The translations under genes were made by a program, and so were the position numbers. DNA of 41,112 bases, from the NCBI RefSeq assembly GCF_030065675.1, contig NZ_JASJDK010000061.1, positions 1 through 41,112 on the forward strand, written 5' to 3'. The notes under the pieces are model-generated. The model was not told where the DNA came from. It did no database searches and saw only the letters and a list, made by a program, of their open reading frames with translations. The stretch comes from Mastigocoleus sp. MO_188.B34. GTDB lineage: Bacteria > Cyanobacteriota > Cyanobacteriia > Cyanobacteriales > Nostocaceae. How positions within the stretch are numbered: the stretch's first letter is position 1; the number at the start of each line of letters is the position of its first letter. Shown one piece after another: positions 35,314-41,112 of this stretch.

Positions 35314-35694
35314 CTATTTGTTAAGAATGTAACTTCTAATTGATTCTAAATTTTCACCTACTTCTTTGATTAAATCTTCACGTACCCTTAAGTCTTTAAG
35401 TGTTGATACTAAATGCTCAAATACTGCATTAAAATGTTCATCTCTCAATCCAAATTCTTCAACTAAGTTTTGATGAGCATTCCGTAATGAGAGACCTCTA
35501 TAATAAGAACTTCCACCAAATGTAAATCTTAAAAAAGCTATCTGATGCTCCCGCTGTTTCTTCATATCAACTCCAGCAAAAAAATGATTTATTCGACTAT
35601 CTTCCATAACTCGAGTGTAGAAATTTTCAACAACAGCTTCCACTGCAGGTTCACCGCCAAGTCGTTCAAAAAGTGTACCTATACGGTCGGTCAT
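35314..35694 (-). CDS. Group I truncated haemoglobin, second paralogue
   Basis: A 126-residue globin of the same family as the one at 21841-22209, about half identical to it. The proximal ligand is His74 (RNAH) and His50 (KQREH) is at the distal E10 position, so a six-coordinate haem is likely. FLRFTFGG replaces FLTYAFGG. The C-terminus (NLESIRSYILNK) lacks the His that forms the covalent haem bond in Synechocystis GlbN. It probably binds O2 or NO. It lies convergent with and close to chlB, whose oxygen-sensitive product might benefit, but that link is only inference. Confidence 0.92.
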   Translation of the reverse strand: MTDRIGTLFERLGGEPAVEAVVENFYTRVMEDSRINHFFAGVDMKKQREHQIAFLRFTFGGSSYYRGLSLRNAHQNLVEEFGLRDEHFNAVFEHLVSTLKDLRVREDLIKEVGENLESIRSYILNK

Positions 35695-35846
35695 TTTTAG
35701 AATTCACATCAAAAATAAACACAATTGATTCTACTATTTTTTATTTTATTTATGATATTTTTCATTAACTAATCAACACTTATACGATCTAATTATCAAA
35801 GCATATGCTTATTGACATTATCATGAATAAAGTTCAAATATACTGT

Positions 35847-36320
35847 TTAAAGTAACTTCATGAAATAATATTCTTGATAAGGCATTCCACCATCATATCT
35901 ATCTATAGTTTCACCTTGTTTGTAACCATTTTTTTGATAGAAAGAATGTGCCCGCGTAAATCTTGTATCTGACCACAGATGTAATTTACGTATTTGATTT
36001 TGCTTACACCAATCGATAGCTGTATTATGCATCTTTTTTGCTAACCCCAATCCGCGATATTCTGGTAGCAAATAAAACCTTTTCATTAAAGCTGTATTTT
36101 CAATATCTAATTCTTTCTTAACTGCAATTGAACCAATAATTTTACTATCGTCATCATTTACAGTTTCTACCCAAAATTTACCATTACTGAAGTAATTATT
36201 TTCTATATCTAGCAAATCACGATCGTAACCTTCTAAATATATGAAATCACCATATTCCTTATAAATAGAATCAATCATTTGAATAATACTATCTTTATCT
36301 TGCGAACGATATATTCTCAT
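35847..36320 (-). CDS. GNAT-family N-acetyltransferase
   Basis: Start taken at ATG 36320 (MRIYRSQDKDSI); a GTG at 36347 would add nine residues. The 157-residue enzyme has the GNAT core. IIGSIAVKKE is beta-4 and FYLLPEYRGLGLAKKMHNTAIDWC is motif A with the acetyl-CoA loop RGLGLA (shown in part). LHLWSDTRFTRAHSFYQKNGY is motif B. It transfers an acetyl group from acetyl-CoA to an unknown amine. There are no partner genes nearby. The base composition is AT-rich like the surroundings. Confidence 0.88.
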   Translation of the reverse strand: MRIYRSQDKDSIIQMIDSIYKEYGDFIYLEGYDRDLLDIENNYFSNGKFWVETVNDDDSKIIGSIAVKKELDIENTALMKRFYLLPEYRGLGLAKKMHNTAIDWCKQNQIRKLHLWSDTRFTRAHSFYQKNGYKQGETIDRYDGGMPYQEYYFMKLL

Positions 36321-36862
36321 GATTTTTACTTTTGATAATTGTTGCACATTAATTTTTTGATTTTTTTATAATTTGTCAGTATATTTTTGGGAACACTATA
36401 ACTAAATCGAGTAGATTCTCAAACCTGATATTGGCCTGAATCAAAGTCTCCAGCAATACTACTGTCCATAAAAAGTAATATACTTTTATGAAAATTCTAA
36501 ATAAGTTATTTTTTTGACTGTTTTAAAAAAACCACATTACCTACCACGCTTTTATCTAACAACTTTATTAATCCCAGTATTGTAGGGTGTGTTAGACGGA
36601 AGTCGTAACACACCAAAAGCTTTAAGGATGGTGCGTTACGATTACGACTAACGCACCCTATGTATTTCAAACGCAAAGCGCAGGCTTACCCTAACAAAAA
36701 TCTGCGGATGATTCCTATATGTCGTGTTTAATTGTGTATTCGACGAAAATGCAAACTGCTGAATTAAGCCTTTATTTTTAGGCTTATTTCATTTAGTTTT
36801 CAATAAAGCCGTAAGGTGTGGGCTGTGACCAATTACCAATTACCCATTACCCATTACCAAAC
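36321..36862. other. Intergenic region downstream of the PBP gene
   Basis: Non-coding, AT-rich. It contains the repeat at 36583-36660 and, near 36764-36800, ttaagcctttatttttaggctta, a small hairpin (TAAGCCT / AGGCTTA) followed by tttcattt. Just before the PBP stop there are repeated accaattaccc units. Confidence 0.6.
36583..36660. repeat. Imperfect inverted-repeat element (TAGGGTGTGTTAG type)
   Basis: TAGGGTGTGTTAG at the left and CTAACGCACCCTA at the right pair with one mismatch. The inner parts gtcgtaacacacc and ggtgcgttacgat pair imperfectly too. This is a common dispersed cyanobacterial repeat, related to the chlB terminator hairpin. Confidence 0.7.
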
Positions 36863-39295
36863 TTAATTTGGTTTAAGCCGCTCGCGCCAGGAAGGCGTAC
36901 TTCTTGGTGTTGTTTTTGGACGCGGCGATCTCGGTGCAACAACAGGTACTCTCCTTGTCCTAACGGGGGTCTGTTTTGTACTGCGTCGCGACCTTGATGA
37001 ACCCGAATTATTAGGACTTGATATGGTACTTCTGCGTCGTCTATATCGCCTGACTTCAGAAGAATTACGCTTAAGTCTACGTCTAAGTCTGCGTCTCAGA
37101 GAGTTTTGACTACTATTGGGACGAGAATTACTTCTTCTCCGACGTCTACGAGAAGACCTTCTGGAATTTCTTCCTTCTGAATCTTCATCACCTTTTTTCG
37201 GAATCGGACGATTTATCAGTTTTTTAGGTTTAATTGGTTTGGCTTTTATTGAAGATTTTCTTCCTTTTAATTTTGGTCGAGGAGGAAATTGTTCTATTGA
37301 CATCCCCTCAACAGCATTTTTCATAAAATCACGCCAGGTGTAAGCTGCTGTAGTGCTACTACCTCTAGTTGATTTATTATCATCATTACCCAACCATACC
37401 CCTGTGACCATTTGAGGTATGTAACCAATGAACCATAAATCTCTAACGTCATCCGTAGTACCAGTTTTACCTGCAACTGGGCGATTATGTAAGCCAGCAC
37501 TACCACCCGTACCCTGTGTCACTACCCTACGTAACATATGGGTAGTAATAGCTGCGCTATCACTATCTAAAGCACGTTTAGCATTAAACTTATTATCTGA
37601 TTCAACATTCCAGATTTCTTTTCCCTGGCGATTAAAAATTCGGCGAATACCATGGGGTTCTATATGTAATCCTTTATTGGCAAAAGTTCCATAAGCACTG
37701 GTTAATTCCAATAAATTTACTTCATTAGAGCCAAGTGCCAAAGAGTACATCGGCTTTAGATCGGATTTTATACCCATATCATTGGCTAATTTAATTGTGG
37801 GTTCAAAGCCAACTTTGAGCATGACTTTAAGTGCCACAATATTTACCGAACTTGTTAAAGCTTGTTGCATGGTCATCCAACCCCGATAACCCTTATCAAA
37901 GTTCTTAGGTTCGTAACCATCAACAATTACTGGCGCATCTAAATAGCTATCATAAGGATTTTTTCCACTAGCGATCGCCGCAGCATACACAAATCCTTTA
38001 AAAGTTGAACCTGGTTGACGCTGTGCTTGGGTAACGCGATTAAATTGATTTTTGTCAAAGTCTTTTCCCCCCACCATCGCTTTAATTTCACCGTTGCGGG
38101 GATCGATTGCAACTAAAGCTGCTTGTTTAAACCTTTGCCATTTTCCTTGTCTTTTTAAAACTTTTGTAATAGTTGCTTCTGCAAATTTTTGCCACTTTGG
38201 ATTAAGAGTTGTTTCTACCGTCAAACCACCAGCTTTGATAACCTCTGGAGGAATAAATTTTGGTAACTCTTTATGAATATAGCTAGTAAAATAAGGCGCT
38301 TTAACATCCAAACGCTTTGGCTGGTTGGGCTTGAGGACAATTTTTTGTTCGAAGGCTTCTTGTTTTTGAGTTTTAGTAATTACTCCATCTTCAAACATCC
38401 TCTGCAAAACCAAATTGCGTCGTCTTTTTGCAGCTTCAGGATTCTGTATGGGTGAAAATACACTAGGTGCGGGAGTTAAACCAGCAATGGTCGCAGCTTC
38501 TCCCAAGGTTAATTCATCTACTGATTTACTGAAATAAACCCAAGCCGCATCTGCAACTCCATATGCACCAGAGCCCAAATAAACTAAATTCAAATAGCGC
38601 TCTAAAATTTCATTTTTCGTCAATTCCTCTTCCATATTTTGCGCTAAGCGAAATTCCTTTAGCTTGCGCCAATAGGTACGCTCTTGTTTGAGGAAAAGAA
38701 TTCGTGCTAATTGCTGAGTGATGGTACTTCCACCCTGCAAATTTTCTGAACGTATATTATTGTAAACTGCACGAGCAATCCCTTGATAATCAACCCCACC
38801 GTGCTTCCAAAATCTTCTATCTTCGGAAGCAATAAAAGCTTGTTTTAAAACATCCGGTATTTCTTCTAAATTTAGTTGCTCTCTAGTAGCTTCACCACGC
38901 TGCTGTAATATCGTTCCATCAGCAGCTTTAATGGTCAGAGTTTGTTCTCGAATAACTGTATTTAACTCTGCTTTATCCGGTAAAGTTTTATCTATCTCGG
39001 AAATGCCATGATTGAACGCAATTATTCCACTCGTAACACCCAAACCAGCCCAAAACAAGTAACGACGATAAAGTGGTTTGCGACGACCACCTGAGATTTT
39101 ACCTAGCATCCCAGATGAAAATTTTCTCAGCCCATGGAATAACCGCTTTGTCTTTACCAATTTTGTTTTAGGTAAGGTATTTTTTTCAGATTGATTGGTT
39201 CCTTGAGTATCTTCAGATGTTAATTCTGGCTTTCCCCTATTCCCATCGTCCGATTTGGTTGGTTTATTATTCAACCAAGAGTTAAACTTCGGCAC
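36863..39295 (-). CDS. Class A penicillin-binding protein (PBP1A type)
   Basis: An 810-residue bifunctional peptidoglycan synthase. A cytoplasmic polar N-terminus is followed by a membrane helix (about 79-95). The GT51 glycosyltransferase has catalytic Glu158 in ASEDRRFWKHGG and GGSTITQQLAR. The transpeptidase has Ser430 in STFK, SVN at 483-485 and KTG at 610-612, so both activities look intact. After about 675 comes a tail of roughly 135 residues that is extremely rich in Arg and Ser (SRRSSRRRRRRSNSR and similar), then Pro/Arg. The enzyme builds the wall from lipid II in the periplasm. Cyanobacteria have several class A PBPs; which one this is cannot be told. Confidence 0.95.
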   Translation of the reverse strand: MPKFNSWLNNKPTKSDDGNRGKPELTSEDTQGTNQSEKNTLPKTKLVKTKRLFHGLRKFSSGMLGKISGGRRKPLYRRYLFWAGLGVTSGIIAFNHGISEIDKTLPDKAELNTVIREQTLTIKAADGTILQQRGEATREQLNLEEIPDVLKQAFIASEDRRFWKHGGVDYQGIARAVYNNIRSENLQGGSTITQQLARILFLKQERTYWRKLKEFRLAQNMEEELTKNEILERYLNLVYLGSGAYGVADAAWVYFSKSVDELTLGEAATIAGLTPAPSVFSPIQNPEAAKRRRNLVLQRMFEDGVITKTQKQEAFEQKIVLKPNQPKRLDVKAPYFTSYIHKELPKFIPPEVIKAGGLTVETTLNPKWQKFAEATITKVLKRQGKWQRFKQAALVAIDPRNGEIKAMVGGKDFDKNQFNRVTQAQRQPGSTFKGFVYAAAIASGKNPYDSYLDAPVIVDGYEPKNFDKGYRGWMTMQQALTSSVNIVALKVMLKVGFEPTIKLANDMGIKSDLKPMYSLALGSNEVNLLELTSAYGTFANKGLHIEPHGIRRIFNRQGKEIWNVESDNKFNAKRALDSDSAAITTHMLRRVVTQGTGGSAGLHNRPVAGKTGTTDDVRDLWFIGYIPQMVTGVWLGNDDNKSTRGSSTTAAYTWRDFMKNAVEGMSIEQFPPRPKLKGRKSSIKAKPIKPKKLINRPIPKKGDEDSEGRNSRRSSRRRRRRSNSRPNSSQNSLRRRLRRRLKRNSSEVRRYRRRRSTISSPNNSGSSRSRRSTKQTPVRTRRVPVVAPRSPRPKTTPRSTPSWRERLKPN

Positions 39296-39559
39296 CTCAG
39301 CTCCTCGCTTCTAGCAGTTAGTTAATTAACTACCACAAAAAATTATTTAAGATTAACGTAACGTATCAAGACTGAATTGTTGGGTTGCGCTAGTATAATA
39401 TCTCGTAAAAATCTAGTGATGTCTACACTTAAAAACCATTTTTTCATAGTTTTTTTATTGTTTCTTTAAAGTTAAATTGTAAATTATGATACCTTCTCTT
39501 AAAGGAATCTAAAGGTAGTAAAATATTATCATTCCCTAAGAAAAATCTGGTAAATTCAG

Positions 39560-40069
39560 TTGTCACATCAGGCAAATAGTTCAGCAAGTAAAGTAGCAAT
39601 TGCCCTTGGAAGCAATTTGGGAGATTCAATTGCAATTTTAGAGGCTGCAATTAAAGCTTTAGAAAGAATGCCAGGGATTGAGATTATTATTGTATCCAGT
39701 TGGTATCAAACCAAAGCAATTGGTCCGCCACAGCCAAATTATATAAACGGCTGTGTTTCAGTCCGAACAGAACAAAAACCGCATTCGCTTTTGCAAATAT
39801 TGTTAGGAATAGAAAAAAAGTTTGGACGCATTCGCCGGGAAAAGTGGGGACCGCGCACCTTAGATCTGGATTTGTTATTGTATGATGACTTAATTTTGGA
39901 AACTCCAACTCTTCAAATACCACACCCCAGAATTCGAGAACGGGCTTTTGTGCTTGCTCCCTTAGCGGAAATTGAGCCATCTTGGATAGAGCCAGTTTCT
40001 GGGAAAAGCATAAAAGAACTACTCAAAGCGGTGGACTGTACTGGTGTAAATTTATTAAGTAACAGATAA
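39560..40069 (+). CDS. folK: 2-amino-4-hydroxy-6-hydroxymethyldihydropteridine pyrophosphokinase
   Basis: The 169-residue HPPK moves pyrophosphate from ATP to the pterin alcohol in folate synthesis. The start is TTG 39560: an in-frame TAA lies nine bases upstream and no ATG precedes the conserved VAIALGSNLGDS. Other hallmarks are SSWYQTKAIGPPQPNYINGC, EKKFGRIRREKWGPRTLDLDLL (shown in part) and PHPRIRERAFVLAPLAEI, which carry the ATP, Mg and pterin-binding residues. It is followed after 100 bases by the Nudix gene, with which it may be co-transcribed. Confidence 0.95.
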   Translation: MSHQANSSASKVAIALGSNLGDSIAILEAAIKALERMPGIEIIIVSSWYQTKAIGPPQPNYINGCVSVRTEQKPHSLLQILLGIEKKFGRIRREKWGPRTLDLDLLLYDDLILETPTLQIPHPRIRERAFVLAPLAEIEPSWIEPVSGKSIKELLKAVDCTGVNLLSNR

Positions 40070-40169
40070 ATTTGTCACTCATAAAAAATCCAAGACCGTA
40101 AGTTTCATAGACCGTAAATTTCATAGATTTGTAGTGCAAATTTTCTGTGTAATTTCAGAATCAAAGCTT

Positions 40170-40721
40170 ATGCCATTAGGTAGAGAAGTACCGCAATTAC
40201 TTAAAAAACGTTTGTTTTACACCGGACGCAAGTTTAACTTTGAAGTTAATCGCTTACGTTTACCCAATAAAGCTGAAGGTGAGTGGGAGTGCATACGTCA
40301 TCCCGGAGGTGCATTGGCTATACCTGTAACACCAGAAGGTAAATTAGTTTTAGTGCGCCAATACCGTTTTGCTGTCAGCGCTAGGTTACTGGAATTTCCT
40401 GCAGGTACTGTAGAAGTAGATGAGAAGCCTTTAGAGACAGTAGAACGGGAAATACAAGAGGAAATAGGTTACAAAGCCCACGAATGGCAGGAAATCGGCG
40501 AATTCTTCCTTGCTCCCGGTTACTCTGATGAAATCATCTACACATTCTTAGCAAAAGGTTTAGAAAAATTGGAAGAACCACCCGTTCAAGATGCAGATGA
40601 AGATATAGAAGTCGTCTTCTTTACGCCTTCGGAACTAGAACAAGCAATTATGGACGGTGAACTCGTAGATTCAAAATCTATTTCTAGCTTTCTCTTAGCT
40701 CGTCACCTTTTGAAATGTTAG
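40170..40721 (+). CDS. Nudix hydrolase, ADP-ribose pyrophosphatase type
   Basis: Start chosen at ATG 40170 (MPLGREVPQLLKKRL); a GTG at 40134 is in frame but the added residues are not conserved-looking. The 183-residue protein has a complete Nudix box at about 79-101 (GTVEVDEKPLETVEREIQEEIGY, given here as a motif with Gly79, Glu85, Arg93, Glu94, Glu97 and Glu98). VRQYRFAV before it and a Pro about 15 residues after it (LAPGYSDE) are typical of ADP-ribose pyrophosphatases (NudF). It should split ADP-ribose to AMP and ribose 5-phosphate, recycling NAD-derived waste. It lies next to folK. Confidence 0.92.
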   Translation: MPLGREVPQLLKKRLFYTGRKFNFEVNRLRLPNKAEGEWECIRHPGGALAIPVTPEGKLVLVRQYRFAVSARLLEFPAGTVEVDEKPLETVEREIQEEIGYKAHEWQEIGEFFLAPGYSDEIIYTFLAKGLEKLEEPPVQDADEDIEVVFFTPSELEQAIMDGELVDSKSISSFLLARHLLKC

Positions 40722-40773
40722 GTGAAGTGAGACAAAATAAAATAGTTTTAGTTTTTTAGCTGAAATGGCTTGA

Positions 40774-40800
40774 CACTCCCGGGCCTAAAGGCGTGAGGAT
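40774..40800. mobile_element. Right-end hairpin of the IS200/IS605-type remnant
   Basis: ACTCCCGGGCCTAAAGGCG TGAGGAT contains complementary parts (CTCCCGGGCC / GGCGTGAG with GCC-taaa-GGC core) placed directly at the tnpB stop, where the subterminal palindrome of these elements lies. Confidence 0.5.
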
Positions 40801-40955
40801 TCTTTGTTCACAGACTCGGCTTGCTGAGATAGGTTTGCACCTAAAACAGTAGGGGCTAAATCTCCCGTTTGCGTAGCATGGCGAGCAAAGCGAGTCATAG
40901 CGTTCGGATCATCTGAGACCCAAGTTCCCACATGCCCTGTGGTACTCAAGGCAAC
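40785..40955 (-). pseudogene. 3' remnant of a tnpB gene (IS200/IS605-type)
   Basis: The minus strand reads 56 residues, VALSTTGHVGTWVSDDPNAM...QQAESVNKESSRL, to a TAG at 40785. An in-frame TAA lies three codons upstream, so only the end of the gene is left. I recall this C-terminus from cyanobacterial TnpB (RNA-guided nuclease) proteins. The DNA just after the stop folds as ctcacgcctttaggcccgggag, the sort of right-end hairpin these elements carry. No tnpA and no rest of tnpB is present. Confidence 0.65.
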
Positions 40956-40982
40956 GTTCAGAATTTAAAACCATTATTTTCG

Positions 40983-41025
40983 GTAAAAAAACTGATAAAC
41001 CGCAATCTGTAAATTTGCGGTTTAT
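40983..41025 (-). terminator. Intrinsic terminator of tRNA-Asn
   Basis: Read on the minus strand, an 11-pair stem (ATAAACCGCAA with TTGCGGTTTAT, 40995-41025, loop of nine) is followed by TTTTTTT. It is 24 bases beyond the tRNA 3' end. Confidence 0.8.
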
Positions 41026-41049
41026 TGATTGTTATCATTTACTTTTAAA

Positions 41050-41112
41050 CTCCCCAGGTAGGATTCGAACCTACGACCAATCGGTTAACAGCCGACCGCT
41101 CTACCGCTGAGC
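41050..41112 (-). tRNA. tRNA-Asn (anticodon GTT), 5' end cut by window edge
   Basis: The minus strand reads the D-arm gctcagcggtagagc, the anticodon arm with ctGTTaa, and a T-arm GTAGG-TTCGAAT-CCTAC. The acceptor strand is CTGGGGA with discriminator G, the expected base for Asn. About eight bases of the 5' acceptor lie outside the window. CCA is not encoded. An intrinsic terminator follows. Confidence 0.93.

Larger units (their letters stand above)
40722..41049. other. Region with transposon remnant and tRNA terminator
   Basis: There is no intact gene between the Nudix gene and tRNA-Asn. It holds a tnpB 3' remnant with its right-end hairpin (40774-40955) and the tRNA terminator (40983-41025). 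Confidence 0.6.

Overview
The window is cyanobacterial chromosome, most likely from a filamentous nitrogen-fixing type (Nostocales; possibly the Calothrix/Rivularia group, though the species cannot be told). The evidence is chlB (dark protochlorophyllide reductase), a Ycf37-like photosystem I assembly factor, DUF4079 and DUF1997 proteins, a TamB/TIC236-type giant protein, the rpmG-rpsR-RNase II cluster, many GCGATCGC (HIP1) octamers, abundant CCCCAAT-type heptamer repeats, and small palindromic or MITE-like repeats in the AT-rich intergenic DNA.

Layout. Positions 1-6701 hold a tightly packed minus-strand operon and are the most interesting part. In transcription order it encodes a CHAT (caspase-like) protease with a C-terminal adaptor domain, a protein with the same adaptor domain at its N-terminus plus an inactive-STAND-like domain, a MoxR-type AAA+ ATPase, and a >1,124-residue membrane protein with a vWA-like domain and seven WD40 repeats that runs off the left edge. 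This resembles the MoxR/vWA-centred NTP-dependent conflict (immunity or programmed-death) systems predicted in multicellular bacteria. The two adaptor domains are about 83% identical in protein and close to that in DNA, which suggests homotypic recruitment of the protease by the STAND-like component.

Positions 7473-16635 carry a 2,026-aa TamB-family protein and then ribosomal L33, S18 and an RNase II/R enzyme. Positions 16979-29288 are a mosaic of single genes: pentapeptide-repeat protein, adenylate kinase, ankyrin protein, DUF4079 membrane protein, group I truncated haemoglobin, DUF1997 protein, NAD(P)-binding reductase-like protein, lambda-endolysin-like GH104 protein, MenH, CsoR/InrS-type metal sensor, HtrA-family protease and an SRPBCC protein. 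A two-repeat CRISPR remnant lies at 29440-29549 and interrupts or abuts a short reading frame. Positions 29980-40721 carry the Ycf37-like TPR protein, an S9 glutamyl-endopeptidase-like protease, chlB, a second globin, a GNAT acetyltransferase, a class A penicillin-binding protein with an arginine-rich tail, FolK and a Nudix ADP-ribose pyrophosphatase. The right end has a tnpB 3' remnant of an IS200/IS605-type element and a tRNA-Asn(GTT) cut by the window edge.

Most genes outside the first operon are ordinary core or accessory cyanobacterial genes without tight operons. Intergenic DNA is long, AT-rich and rich in repeats. Everything here comes from reading sequence and translations by eye; no database or structure search was run.
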